A stretch of 64,000 bases of DNA, taken from positions 1,471,001 through 1,535,000 of the forward strand of contig NZ_CP040751.1 of NCBI RefSeq assembly GCF_008001235.1, given 5' to 3'. The translations under genes were made by a program, and so were the position numbers. Shown piece after piece: positions 36,776 to 45,940 of this stretch. This DNA is from Salidesulfovibrio onnuriiensis. GTDB lineage: Bacteria > Desulfobacterota > Desulfovibrionia > Desulfovibrionales > Desulfovibrionaceae. The notes below the pieces were generated by a model. The model had not been told where the DNA came from. It made no database searches and saw only the letters and a list, made by a program, of their open reading frames with translations. Numbering within the stretch: position 1 is the first letter of the stretch; every line of letters begins with the position of its first letter.

Positions 36776-39433
36776 TTAATGCGCGTCCGCCCAGGTGCGT
36801 CCCGTTCCCAGGTCGACCTTGAGGGGCACGTCCAGGGTGACGACATCCTGCATGAGGCTCTTGAGCCTGCGGGCCGCGGCCTCCACCTTCTGCACCGGTG
36901 CCTCGATGAGCAGTTCGTCGTGCACCTGGAGGATGAGCCGGGAGCCCAGGCTGCGGAGTTCCGCATCGTCGTGCACCCGGATCATGGCCATTTTGATGAT
37001 GTCCGCAGCCGAGCCCTGGATGACCGTGTTGATGGCCTGCCTGCGGGCCTGGGAAATCACCTGGTTGTTGCGCGAATGCAGGTCGGGCAGCAGGCGGCGG
37101 CGTCCGGCCAGGGTGGTCACGTAGCCCTGTCGGGTGGCGTCCTCCACCACGGTGTCGTAGAAGGCCTTGAGCGTGCCCAGCTTTTCGAAGTAGCGCTCGA
37201 TGAATTCCTTGGCCTGATTCATGGTGATCTTGAGCTCGCGGGCCAGTTTCTGGGGACCCATGCCGTAGATGAGGCCGAAGTTGATGGTCTTGGCGTCGCG
37301 GCGTTCGTCCGGGGTGATGTCCGCCGGGTCCTTGTCGTTCAGGAGCGCTGCCGTGCGCGAGTGGATGTCCTCGTTGTTGCGGAACGCGGCCAGCAGTTCC
37401 GGGTCCCTGGAGCAGTGGGCCAGCACGCGCAGTTCGATCTGCGAATAGTCGGCCGCGGCCAGGAGCATGTTGGGCCCCGATGTGAAGCAGGCGCGCATGC
37501 GCTTGCCCTGCGGCCCCCGGATGGGGATGTTTTGCAGGTTGGGCTGCGAGCTGGAAAGGCGGCCCGTGGCCGTTGCCAGCTGGTTGAAATGGGTGTGGAT
37601 GCGCCCGTTGGGACCGGCCAGCTTGGGCAGCGGCTCCAGGTAGGTGGAGCGCAGCTTTTCCAGCATGCGGTATTCCAGGATCTGTTCCACGATCTCGTGC
37701 TGATCCCGGATTTTCTCCAGCACCTGGTTGGCCGTGGAAAGCTGGCCGCCCGCGGTCTTGCCGCCCGGCTTGAGGTCCAGCTTGTCGAACAGGATATGGG
37801 CCATCTGCTGGCTGGAGCGGATGTTGAAGGGCTCGCCCGCCAGCTGGACAATGGAGCGGGTCAGGCCGTGCAGCTGTTCGCTGACCTCGCCCAGGAACTT
37901 GGTGAAGGCCACGTCGTTGATCTGGATGCCCGCCTCCTCCATGCCCACGAGCACCGGGATGAGCGGCTGTTCCAGGTCGCGCATGAGGGTGGTCAGGTGC
38001 GCGCCCTCAACCTGGGTGGTGACGCCCTCCATGTAGGCCAGGGCGGCCAGGCCCTGGGCCTGGGGATGCAGCCCCTCCGAGACCTGTGCGAAATGCGGCT
38101 TGCCGTCCTGGTAGAGGGACTGGCGCAGGCGTTCCCACTGGTAGTTGCGCTCCTCCGGGTCCAGCAGGTAGGCGGCCAGGCTGAGGTCGAACCAGCGGGA
38201 GGTCTTGACGTTGAGCCAGGCCACGTTGTCGCGCAGCAGGTCCTGCACGCTGGGCGTGGCCACGGTGGCCGCCTTGGCCAGTGCCAGGGAAAGCTCGTCG
38301 GCGCTTCCGGTGAAGCGGTATTCCCTGTCGTCAAGGCCGAGCATGAAGCCGCCCTGCACCTGCACCAGGCCGATGGTTTTGCCGGAGAGCGCGGGCAGGT
38401 CAGGGATTTCGGAAACCATGGTCACGTCCAGGGGCTCCGAGGCGGCCGGGGCCACCACGCCCATGTCGAAAAGCGTGCCCTGCATGGGGCCGCCCGCCTT
38501 GGATTTTTCCGGAGCGGCCGGGGCGGCGGGAGCCTGGGGCCTGGGCGCATAGCCCTCGGGTCGGGGCAGGATGCGGGCCAGGCCGCGCAGCTCGTAGGTC
38601 TGCAGGAAGTCGTGCAGCCCGGAGTGGTCTATCGCCTGCAACTCGAAATCGGAGATGGGCTGGTCGCAGCAGTCCAGTTTCATGCGCGTGAGCTCGCGGT
38701 AGAGGAAGATGTTCTCCAGCTCGGGCTCCACCTTGGCGCGCAGCTTTTCCGGCAGCTTGTCGCAGTTGTCGCGGATGTCCTCCAGGGTGGGGTAGTCGGC
38801 CATGATCTTCTTGGCCGTGACCGGGCCCACCTTGGGAATGCCGGGGATGTTGTCGGCCGAGTCGCCGATGACCGCCTGGAAGTCGGGCCAGTACGTCGGG
38901 GGCATGCCTTCCTCTTCCATGAAGCTTTCCAGGGAAATGAGTTTTTCCTGGCGGCCCGCCTGGTTGAGCATGTAGACGTTCTCGTCCAGGCACTGCTTGA
39001 GGTCCTTGTCCGAGGCCAGGATGACCACGGGCCGTTCGCTCTTGTACTTGTGGGCCAGGGAGGCGATGCAGTCGTCGGCCTCCACGCCGTTGGAAACCAC
39101 CAGCTTCATGCCCAGGAGCTGTACGGCTTCGCGCACGGGCTCGATCTGCTGGGCCAGGGGCTCGGGCATGGCCGGGCGGTGCGCCTTGTAGGCCTCGAAC
39201 ATCTTGTGCCGGAAGGTCGGCGGCCTGCCGTCCATGAAAAAGCCCACGTACTGCGGGTTCTCATCCTTGATCAGCTTGAGCAGCGACCGGATGGTGGTGT
39301 TGATGGCGTTGGTCGGGAACCCGTCCGAGCGTTTCAGGTCGGCGCGAGCATAGAAGGCGCGGTAAAAGAGCGCCGTGCCGTCGATAAGGAAAATGGGGGC
39401 CTTGTCGAGATGGAGATGATCCTTGAGAGCCAT
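36776..39433 (-). CDS. polA: DNA polymerase I
   Basis: An 885-residue family A polymerase. Residues 1-300 form the 5'-3' exonuclease (FLIDGTALFYRAF, EADDCIASLAH, GDSADNIPGIPKVG). The C-terminal polymerase has motif A (ADYSQIELRVLAH), motif B (RDAKTINFGLIYGMG) and motif C (LQVHDELLIEAP). In the middle domain the expected Asp-x-Glu of the 3'-5' exonuclease is not seen: the strand reads TIGLVQVQGG. Proofreading is therefore probably absent, as in Taq-type enzymes. It fills gaps in repair and Okazaki fragment maturation. Confidence 0.96.
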   Translation of the reverse strand: MALKDHLHLDKAPIFLIDGTALFYRAFYARADLKRSDGFPTNAINTTIRSLLKLIKDENPQYVGFFMDGRPPTFRHKMFEAYKAHRPAMPEPLAQQIEPVREAVQLLGMKLVVSNGVEADDCIASLAHKYKSERPVVILASDKDLKQCLDENVYMLNQAGRQEKLISLESFMEEEGMPPTYWPDFQAVIGDSADNIPGIPKVGPVTAKKIMADYPTLEDIRDNCDKLPEKLRAKVEPELENIFLYRELTRMKLDCCDQPISDFELQAIDHSGLHDFLQTYELRGLARILPRPEGYAPRPQAPAAPAAPEKSKAGGPMQGTLFDMGVVAPAASEPLDVTMVSEIPDLPALSGKTIGLVQVQGGFMLGLDDREYRFTGSADELSLALAKAATVATPSVQDLLRDNVAWLNVKTSRWFDLSLAAYLLDPEERNYQWERLRQSLYQDGKPHFAQVSEGLHPQAQGLAALAYMEGVTTQVEGAHLTTLMRDLEQPLIPVLVGMEEAGIQINDVAFTKFLGEVSEQLHGLTRSIVQLAGEPFNIRSSQQMAHILFDKLDLKPGGKTAGGQLSTANQVLEKIRDQHEIVEQILEYRMLEKLRSTYLEPLPKLAGPNGRIHTHFNQLATATGRLSSSQPNLQNIPIRGPQGKRMRACFTSGPNMLLAAADYSQIELRVLAHCSRDPELLAAFRNNEDIHSRTAALLNDKDPADITPDERRDAKTINFGLIYGMGPQKLARELKITMNQAKEFIERYFEKLGTLKAFYDTVVEDATRQGYVTTLAGRRRLLPDLHSRNNQVISQARRQAINTVIQGSAADIIKMAMIRVHDDAELRSLGSRLILQVHDELLIEAPVQKVEAAARRLKSLMQDVVTLDVPLKVDLGTGRTWADAH

Positions 39434-39468
39434 GTGAATTGGGTGGCTGTAGCCGGATCAGGACCGGG

Positions 39469-40464
39469 TCAGATGCGTTTGATCTTGCCCTTTTGGCCCT
39501 TGCCCAGCTTTTTGAGCATGAAGATCTCCGGATCCTCCTCACCCAGGGCCGCGAGCTCCACCTCGGCCCGGGCAGCGCCCTTGTGGCCGCCCGCGGAACC
39601 GAGATCGCCCAGCAGCGACGCGGCATACTTGCCCATGTCGCGGCGCAGGCCGTCGCCCCGGAAGATGACGACGAGCTTGTCGTCGCACACGCCGGAGACC
39701 ACCAGCCAGGGCACCCCGTGAACGCGGGTGAAGAAGTCGGCCACGATGACCAGGATGTCCGGGTTCTCCACGTTGCCCGCATGGGCGTAGAGTCCTTGTC
39801 CGATACGGCGCAGATTGTAGAAGGCCCGCGAGAAGTAGCGCATCCAGTCCAGGTGGAATTCGCTGTTGCTGATGCGGTTCATGAGCTTCACGTCCGCGAA
39901 CTTGTTCAGCCACTTGAAGCCGGTCACGTCCGGGTCGATGAACTTGCGCTCGAAGCTGCGGGTGTCGCTCTTGATGCCGTAGAGCAGAGCGGTGGCCAGC
40001 AGCTTGGCGGGCCGTATTTTCAGGTTGTAGAGATATTCGGTGAGCATGGTGCAGGTGGAGCCGTACTTGGGACGGATGTCCGTATAGGGGGCTTCGACCG
40101 GCTTGCCCTCCACCAGCGGGTGGTGGTCGATGATCACGTCGAATTCGAAGTCCTCGAACTCGGGATTGTGGTGCGGCTGGGAATCCACCAGCGCGAACTT
40201 GTCGTACTGGGCCACCAGGTTGGGGATGATCTTTTGGGTGGGGATGCGCAGGTAGCGGATCATGGCCAGGTTGTCCGGCCGTTTGATCTCGTTGATCTGC
40301 CCGATGCCCACGCTCGCCACGCGGCGGCTCATGATGCGCCTCAGCGCCAGGGCCGAACCGAGCGCGTCGGGGTCGGCGTTGATGACGATGAGCCAGTTTT
40401 CGTCTTTGTCGAACCGTTCGAGCAGTGCATCCATCTGCTCGTCGAGTTGTTTGAAGATAGCCAT
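39469..40464 (-). CDS. DHH family phosphoesterase
   Basis: A 331-residue protein with NADPDALGSALALRR (metal Asp residues) and the DHHP signature in DVIIDHHPLVEG, followed by TDIRPKYGSTCTMLTEYL. The C-terminal DHHA1-like part includes GDGLRRDMGKYAASLLGDLGSAGGHKGAA. It resembles NrnA-type oligoribonuclease/pAp phosphatases that hydrolyse nanoRNA or cyclic dinucleotide intermediates. It starts 1-2 bases from cobU and ends 36 bases before polA on the same strand. Confidence 0.88.
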   Translation of the reverse strand: MAIFKQLDEQMDALLERFDKDENWLIVINADPDALGSALALRRIMSRRVASVGIGQINEIKRPDNLAMIRYLRIPTQKIIPNLVAQYDKFALVDSQPHHNPEFEDFEFDVIIDHHPLVEGKPVEAPYTDIRPKYGSTCTMLTEYLYNLKIRPAKLLATALLYGIKSDTRSFERKFIDPDVTGFKWLNKFADVKLMNRISNSEFHLDWMRYFSRAFYNLRRIGQGLYAHAGNVENPDILVIVADFFTRVHGVPWLVVSGVCDDKLVVIFRGDGLRRDMGKYAASLLGDLGSAGGHKGAARAEVELAALGEEDPEIFMLKKLGKGQKGKIKRI

Positions 40465-40465
40465 G

Positions 40466-40972
40466 CTATGCCTTCAGTTGTAGCGGCAGCCCCGCAGCCA
40501 CCAGGTAAGCCCTGTCCGCGATTCGCGCACAGGCCTGGTTCAGCGCGCCAAGCCCGCGTATGAAAGCCCGCACCTCGCCCGAAAGGGGCAGGGGCCCGAG
40601 CCCGGTCTCACAGGAGACCAATATGAGGTTCGTTGCTCCCCAACGATCCAGCACTTCTTTAAACTCAAGGATACGTTCCTTTTCGCACCCGGCCTCACGC
40701 ACGGCGAACAGCCAGTAGTCCAGGCTGTCCACCAGCACGCAGGAAAAATCAGCTTTAGCCTTTCTGAGCGTTTGAGGCAAGTCCGTAGAAACTTCCATGA
40801 CCTCTATTCCCGGGCCCCGGGAAATGCGGTGTTCGTGTATCTGGCGGCGGAATTCAAGGTCCCTGGCCTTGCCCGTGGCAATAAACAGGGCCGGTTTCTC
40901 GCTTTTTCGCAGCAAATCGAGGGCAAAGTCGGATTTGCCGGATTTGTTTCCACCAAGCACCAATGTGATCAT
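40466..40972 (-). CDS. cobU: Adenosylcobinamide kinase/guanylyltransferase CobU
   Basis: A 168-residue protein with LVLGGNKSGKSDFAL (P-loop), ATGKARDLEFRRQIHEHRISRG (with the conserved guanylate-binding His), VLVDSLDYWL and VSCETGLGPLP. It phosphorylates adenosylcobinamide and attaches GMP in cobamide nucleotide loop assembly. The ATG overlaps the stop of cbiR as ATGA, so the two are translationally coupled. An alternative in-frame ATG at 40987 lies inside cbiR. Confidence 0.92.
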   Translation of the reverse strand: MITLVLGGNKSGKSDFALDLLRKSEKPALFIATGKARDLEFRRQIHEHRISRGPGIEVMEVSTDLPQTLRKAKADFSCVLVDSLDYWLFAVREAGCEKERILEFKEVLDRWGATNLILVSCETGLGPLPLSGEVRAFIRGLGALNQACARIADRAYLVAAGLPLQLKA

Positions 40973-41769
40973 GTGGATTCCTTCCATTCCTCAAGCCAGT
41001 CGGCCAGGAGCCCGGCCGATTCAAACAGTCCGTCGGCCCGGAACACCTCGATGGTTACCGTGGCGTCGGGCCGCAGCCGCTCGAGCCAGTCCCGCAGCAG
41101 CTTTTGCCCTGCCCCGGAAAGGGCGCGCAGGGATTGGTGCCGCGCGTTTTTGTCCGGGCCGTAGATGTGCAGCATGCCCACCTTCTCCCACAGCCGGTCC
41201 AAGGTCAAGACATGTTCCTGGCTGTATGCCAGCAGGTGGCCGATATCCAGGCACGCCCCGTATCCGGCCTCCAGGGCCCGGGGCCAGACGGCCGCCAGGT
41301 CGCTTTCCTCCACGTTTTCCAGGAGCACCCGGGACGTGTCCACGCCCGCCCGGCCAAAGGCCTCGGCCAGGGGCAGAAGCAGGTCGGCATCCCGCGGGGG
41401 ATGCAGGACATAGGACTTCGGGCGTAAATAGTCAACTTTGGCCACCAGCCCCGCGATCCTGTCGCCGACTTTTTCCACACCCTGTCGCCAGGGCAGGTCC
41501 AGGGGCAGGTGCACGTGCCAGGAGAGTGGCAGTTCAGCCAGGTCCGGAGCCAGGTCCCGCTCCGTGTATGCCAGGCAGGATTCGGTTTCGAAGAGCACCA
41601 TGCCGATCTCGGAGAAATGCGGGGCCAGGAAACGGGCGTTTTCGGTCACCGTGCCCGGAACGGCAAAGGAGGGGGCGGCCACGGAAAAGGGTGCCGAGCG
41701 CAGCCGGGAAAGCGCATTTTTCGTACGCGCGTCAGGCTCCTGACAGGCATGATTTTCCGTGCTTCTCAT
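40969..41769 (-). CDS. cbiR: Cobamide remodelling phosphodiesterase CbiR (TIM barrel)
   Basis: A 266-residue AP-endonuclease-type TIM barrel. Features are an N-terminal PSFAVPGTVTENARFLAPHF segment, FETESCLAYTERDL, WHVHLPLDLPW, VLLENVEESDL, ACLDIGHLLAYSQEH and LHIYGPDKNARHQSL, which supply acidic and His metal ligands. CbiR removes the lower nucleotide of cobamides so they can be rebuilt. Overlap with cobU, which acts on the product, strongly supports remodelling of salvaged corrinoids. Family recall is from memory. Confidence 0.85.
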   Translation of the reverse strand: MRSTENHACQEPDARTKNALSRLRSAPFSVAAPSFAVPGTVTENARFLAPHFSEIGMVLFETESCLAYTERDLAPDLAELPLSWHVHLPLDLPWRQGVEKVGDRIAGLVAKVDYLRPKSYVLHPPRDADLLLPLAEAFGRAGVDTSRVLLENVEESDLAAVWPRALEAGYGACLDIGHLLAYSQEHVLTLDRLWEKVGMLHIYGPDKNARHQSLRALSGAGQKLLRDWLERLRPDATVTIEVFRADGLFESAGLLADWLEEWKEST

Positions 41770-41870
41770 GGTTTTCTTCCCGAATGGTATGTTTTGCTTG
41801 GATTTCCCTTGCAGGGCATGGTTTATGCAAATTTTCGGGTCATACAGGACTTTTAGACGGAGATTTGACC

Positions 41871-42014
41871 ATGAAGGCGTTCAAGAACCTTGCCCAGCAC
41901 ATCCTCAATCCGCTGCATGTCTTCTGCAGGCTGCGCCAGATGGGGATGAGCGTTCGCGTCGCCCGCCGAATGTGTCGCCTCTACGAGTATTGCGTTTACC
42001 GCATGGTCCTCTGA
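41871..42014 (+). CDS. 47-residue basic small protein, unknown function
   Basis: A short frame with GGAG 8 bases upstream, starting MKAFKNLAQHILNPLHVFCR and ending CRLYEYCVYRMVL. The Arg-rich middle (RVARRMCRLYEYC) and three cysteines are distinctive, and the pattern NPLH-x-x-CRLR looks like a conserved short family of Desulfovibrio. It lies in the 375-base gap between two divergent minus/minus gene units and fills an otherwise empty region. No function can be assigned. Confidence 0.6.
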   Translation: MKAFKNLAQHILNPLHVFCRLRQMGMSVRVARRMCRLYEYCVYRMVL

Positions 42015-42144
42015 TACAGCATCCCGGGACCAATCGAAACGCATACCGGCAGGGCGCGGGAGGTCATCAAGGCCGAGGCGTATGCAATACGCGGGGATTT
42101 GATGAGTTCCCGGCAGCATGACCGGCGAAATGGTTGCAGCGGTC

Positions 42145-45100
42145 CTAATCCAGCAGGCTCATCTGCTTGGCCTTGGTCACCTTGGTGGCCGAGAGCGTCG
42201 AGCGGGTGAGCATGGCCTCGGGAATCTCCCTCAGATATCTGGACTCCGGCAGTTGCAGGGTTTTGCCGTAGAGCTGCCTTTTCTGGGCATGGCTCATGAA
42301 CAGCATCTTGCGGGCCCGGGTCATGCCCACGTACATGAGACGGCGCTCCTCGCCGAAGCGCTGGCCCCGTCCAGGGGTGAGCGTCACCTTGGCCGTGAGC
42401 AGGTCCATGCCTGCAAAGGGCATGATGCCCTCCTCCAGGGCGGGCATGAACACCGCGTCGAATTCCAATCCCTTGGCCGCGTGCAGGGTCATGATCTGCA
42501 CCTTTTCCGCCGAGCGGCTGACCAGCTCCAGCTCGTTCTGCAGGCTGACCCAGTTGAGCAGCCCGGACCAGCCGCCGCGTTCGTCAAAGGCCTTCTTGAG
42601 CTCGCGGAAGGCCCGGCTTTCCCAGAAGAAGGTGTCGAAGGGCGGTATGTTGTTCAGGTAGGCGGACAGGCCTATGGGACCCTTGGCCAGGATGTGTTCC
42701 GGCACCTCCAGCACTTCCTCGCTGCCCACCATGGTCATGCCCAGGAAACTGCCCGCCGCGTTGAGGATCAGATCGCAGCGCGGGTCGTTCCAGAAGGCCT
42801 GGGTTTCGGGGGCGGAAACCGGCACCCCGAATTTGGAAAGCTGTTTCTCGATGGGGCCGATGAGGGCCTTGAAGCGCACCAGCACGGCTATGTCGCCGGG
42901 AGTCATGCTGCCGTGGCCCATGGCGTCGGCCAGACTGTGGCTGGTTGCCCCGAGGAGCCCCTTGATGCGGTCGGCCATCCAGGTGCTCTCCCGGATGGCG
43001 TCCGGGGCCTCGAAAAGATGCAGCACGGCGTCGGTGTCCTTGCGCGCCACCAGGCGCGGGGAGTCCGGGAACAGGCCGTGGGAGGCGTCCAGGATGCGCT
43101 GGCCCGAGCGGTAGTTGTCCTCCAGGGTGATGGTCTCCAGCTTGGGCCAGAATTCCTTGAGCCGCTCGTCCACATCCTCGGTGGCCCCCCGGAAGCCGTA
43201 GATGGCCTGCTTGGGGTCGCCGATGCAGAACACGCCGTACCCCTTTTCCGGTGCCATGCCCTTGATGACCGCCAGCTGCAGCGGGGTCAGGTCCTGCACC
43301 TCGTCCACCAGGATGTTGGTGTAGGGCAGGCGGAAGGTGGGCGCGCCGGTCTGTTCGAGCATGAACTCCAGCAGGTCGGTGTAGTCCAGCAGGTTCCAGT
43401 GGTTCTTCTGGTTGCCGTAATTGATGTGCGCGTCAAAGAGGTCGTCGGGGATGTCCTCCAGCCGTTCGCGCATGAGATTGTATTTGTTCCAGTAGTGGGT
43501 GACGTGCTTTGCGGGCAGGTCCGGGTTGGTCTCGGCAAAGAGCTTCTTGGCCGATTCCTCGGAGATCACCACCGGGGTTTCGCTGTAGGCGTGCTTCCAG
43601 TAGTCGAAGCACAGGGAGTGCAGGGTGCCCGCCTGGGGCAGCTGCGATTCGTCGCCGCGCAGGGCCTTGAGCCGCTCGCGCAGTTCCCCGGCGGCCCGGC
43701 GGGTGAAGGTCAGGCAGAGAATTCGGCGCGGGTGCTCGCCCGCGTCCAGCAGCCGGGTGACCCTTCCCATGAGCGTCTGCGTCTTGCCCGTGCCCGGCCC
43801 GGCCAGCACCAGCACCGGTTCGGGACCGGCGTCGATGGCCGTCTGCTGGGCGGGGTTGAAGGAAACGGGTTTGCCCAGTTCGGGGTCGGCCTTTTTCAGG
43901 GGCGGGCAGGTCAGGGGGCCCGGATCCTTGTCGGCCTGCGGTTTGGCCGGGATGTTGATCAGGGTGCCGCCGTTCTTGATCTCGGCCCGTTCCTGCTCGG
44001 TGAAGACCGAGATGACCCCGTATTCGCCGTCATAGCCCGCCTGGCGGATGACCCTGCCTTCGCGCATGCGCACGAGACCTTCGGCCAAGTGGCAGTTGTG
44101 GCGCTTGAGGTCCTCGGGCGGCACGTGGCGCAGCACGTTCAGCTCGGACCCGAAGTCCTGGAGAAGCTTGAGGTAGAATTCGTGCACCTTCTTGGAACCA
44201 GGCCCCACGCCCAGCACCTCGGAGACGACCTCCTTGAGCGGGATCAGGGACACGAAGCCGGGAGCGCCCGTGGGCTGCTGCGGCTGGTCCCGGTCGGCCA
44301 GGTCCAGGATGCGGGCGTAGACCCCGCGGGTGACGGGTTTGCCGCAGACCGGGCAGATCCCGCCGCGGGCCAGGGTCTCCTGCGGGTCCATGGAAACGCC
44401 GCACTTGCGGTGTCCGTCCATGTGGTACTTGCCCTCTTCGGGGAAGAACTCCACGGTGCCCAGAAATTCGTTGCCCAGGCCCTCGCCCTTGAGCGCCCGG
44501 TAGATGCCCTGGTAGGACATTTCGCCCCGGAAGAAGTTGGCCTCGCGCCCGAGTTTTTCCCCGGAGTGGGCGTCCGAGTTGGAGATGAGCTTGATGCGGT
44601 CCAGCTCGCTCCAGGTCCAGTTCATTTCCGGGTCCGAGGACAGGCCGGTTTCCATGGCGAAGATTTCGCCGCTCAGGTCGCCGAAGCATTCCTTGATGGA
44701 ATCGAAGCCCGACTTGGAGCCGAACAGGGAGAACCACGGGGTCCAGATGTGGGCGGGAATGAGGAATCCCTCGGGGTGGGTGTCCAGCACGATTTCCAGC
44801 AGGTCCCGGCTGTCCAGGCCCAGGATGGGCCTGCCGTCGGAATGCAGGTTGCCGATCCTGTCCAGCTTGGCGTTGAAACGCACCACGGTTTCCAGGTCCG
44901 GCAGGAAAACCAGGTTGTGCACCTTCCGGGTCTTGCCGCCCCGTTTATATATGGAACTGATCTCGGACTGGAGCATGAAACGCACCTTGCCGGAGGGTGT
45001 CTCCTCCATGCCGGGGATCTCGGCCTGCAGCCCGGAATCGTTCTTGAGCATGTACAGGCCGCTGTCTTCGTCCAGCATGAGCTCGTCCTCGATTTCCTCC

Positions 45101-45249
45101 ACCCAGGCGGGGTGGGTGAAATCGCCGGTGCCGAGCACGTTGAGCCCCTTGACGCGGGCCCAGGCTGCGATGTTGCGGATGGTCAGGTTCTTGCTGGTGG
45201 CCCTGGAGAAACGTGAGTGGATGTGCAGATCGGCGGTATAGCGTTCCAT
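42145..45249 (-). CDS. EndoQ-like PHP nuclease fused to UvrD/Rep helicase
   Basis: A 1034-residue fusion. Residues 1-420 resemble PHP-family endonuclease Q: ADLHIHSRFSR, LGTGDFTHP, metal motif SNSDAHSGEK (223-232) and a zinc-finger-like cluster with Cys283 and CPVC at 299-302. Residues 460-1034 form an SF1 helicase: GPGTGKTQTL (Walker A, 484-493), ILVDEVQDLTPLQ (Walker B), EDNYRSGQRIL, MTLHAAKGLEFDAV and LMYVGMTRARK. The C-terminus ends QMSLLD, like a beta-clamp-binding peptide. EndoQ cleaves beside deaminated bases, so this may couple damage nicking to strand unwinding. It is a single gene. Confidence 0.85.
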   Translation of the reverse strand: MERYTADLHIHSRFSRATSKNLTIRNIAAWARVKGLNVLGTGDFTHPAWVEEIEDELMLDEDSGLYMLKNDSGLQAEIPGMEETPSGKVRFMLQSEISSIYKRGGKTRKVHNLVFLPDLETVVRFNAKLDRIGNLHSDGRPILGLDSRDLLEIVLDTHPEGFLIPAHIWTPWFSLFGSKSGFDSIKECFGDLSGEIFAMETGLSSDPEMNWTWSELDRIKLISNSDAHSGEKLGREANFFRGEMSYQGIYRALKGEGLGNEFLGTVEFFPEEGKYHMDGHRKCGVSMDPQETLARGGICPVCGKPVTRGVYARILDLADRDQPQQPTGAPGFVSLIPLKEVVSEVLGVGPGSKKVHEFYLKLLQDFGSELNVLRHVPPEDLKRHNCHLAEGLVRMREGRVIRQAGYDGEYGVISVFTEQERAEIKNGGTLINIPAKPQADKDPGPLTCPPLKKADPELGKPVSFNPAQQTAIDAGPEPVLVLAGPGTGKTQTLMGRVTRLLDAGEHPRRILCLTFTRRAAGELRERLKALRGDESQLPQAGTLHSLCFDYWKHAYSETPVVISEESAKKLFAETNPDLPAKHVTHYWNKYNLMRERLEDIPDDLFDAHINYGNQKNHWNLLDYTDLLEFMLEQTGAPTFRLPYTNILVDEVQDLTPLQLAVIKGMAPEKGYGVFCIGDPKQAIYGFRGATEDVDERLKEFWPKLETITLEDNYRSGQRILDASHGLFPDSPRLVARKDTDAVLHLFEAPDAIRESTWMADRIKGLLGATSHSLADAMGHGSMTPGDIAVLVRFKALIGPIEKQLSKFGVPVSAPETQAFWNDPRCDLILNAAGSFLGMTMVGSEEVLEVPEHILAKGPIGLSAYLNNIPPFDTFFWESRAFRELKKAFDERGGWSGLLNWVSLQNELELVSRSAEKVQIMTLHAAKGLEFDAVFMPALEEGIMPFAGMDLLTAKVTLTPGRGQRFGEERRLMYVGMTRARKMLFMSHAQKRQLYGKTLQLPESRYLREIPEAMLTRSTLSATKVTKAKQMSLLD

Positions 45250-45309
45250 GGCGGAACACTATGACGATCAGGCTCATATTGCAAGGCCGGGAAGTGAAAT
45301 GAAAGGCCG

Positions 45310-45330
45310 AAAAAGGCCCGTGTCCGGGCT
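45310..45330 (-). terminator. Terminator at the end of the GNAT gene
   Basis: GCCCG and CGGGC form a short stem over four bases with TTTTT on the minus strand. The hairpin overlaps the stop codon. Confidence 0.5.
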
Positions 45331-45817
45331 ACAGCGCGAGGGCCATTTCCCACCACTGGAACCCGCCGTGGGTGGAGGCGGACAGGCCGATTTTTTCATA
45401 GCCCAGTTTTTCGTAGAAGCCGATGTGGTAGTCCTTGCACAGAAGCAGGATCCGCTCCTTGCCCATGGCGCGCGAGTCCGCGATGAAACGCTCCATGAGC
45501 GCCCTTGCCGCGCCCTTGCCCTGGGCTTCGGGCAGCACGGAAAGGGAAAAGACGACCATGTTGCTTCCGTCCGGATCGTGGCCGATGAGCTGCTTGAATT
45601 CCTCGTCCGTGATGTCTTCCTTGCCGGTGCAGCCGGAATTGATCTGGCCCACCACCTTGCCGTCCAGTTCGGCCACAAGGAAACCCTGCGGAAAGGTATC
45701 GATGCGGATGCCGATCCCCGCTTCGGACGCGGCTTCCGAGGGCTCGAAACAGACGGATTCAACGTGTGCGCAGGCGGTCAGGTCGGCCGGGGCGACCCGG
45801 CGAATGGTCAGGGGCAT
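45329..45817 (-). CDS. GNAT family N-acetyltransferase
   Basis: A 162-residue acetyltransferase with VVGQINSGCTG (beta-4), VVFSLSVLPEAQGKGAARALMERFIADSR (acetyl-CoA loop, Gln/Gly-x-Gly) and a C-terminal DYHIGFYEKLGYEKIG motif. The substrate is unknown. It is divergent from the MarR regulator gene. Confidence 0.9.
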   Translation of the reverse strand: MPLTIRRVAPADLTACAHVESVCFEPSEAASEAGIGIRIDTFPQGFLVAELDGKVVGQINSGCTGKEDITDEEFKQLIGHDPDGSNMVVFSLSVLPEAQGKGAARALMERFIADSRAMGKERILLLCKDYHIGFYEKLGYEKIGLSASTHGGFQWWEMALAL

Positions 45818-45905
45818 GCTTCCTTCCTTGTTACATACGGTTCTTGGTGGCGCCGGGCATAGGTTTTACCCATGGCGCGCGGAATGTAAAGGTTTGTAAA
45901 AGCGG

Positions 45906-45934
45906 TTGACCACCAAGTTTGTTGCGCCTACAAC
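45906..45934 (+). promoter_or_regulatory. Promoter and operator-like repeat of marR gene
   Basis: TTGACC (45906-45911) and TACAAC (45929-45934) lie 17 bases apart. The -10 is inside GTTG-CGCCTA-CAAC, an inverted half-site pair at 45921-45934. The predicted start of transcription falls on or next to the ATG at 45941. Confidence 0.5.
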
Positions 45935-45940
45935 CGTTGC

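Noticed and set aside
36701-39721. A 1006-codon + strand frame overlapping polA.
   Set aside because: It is antisense to polA, lacks any domain and has GC-biased composition typical of a shadow frame.
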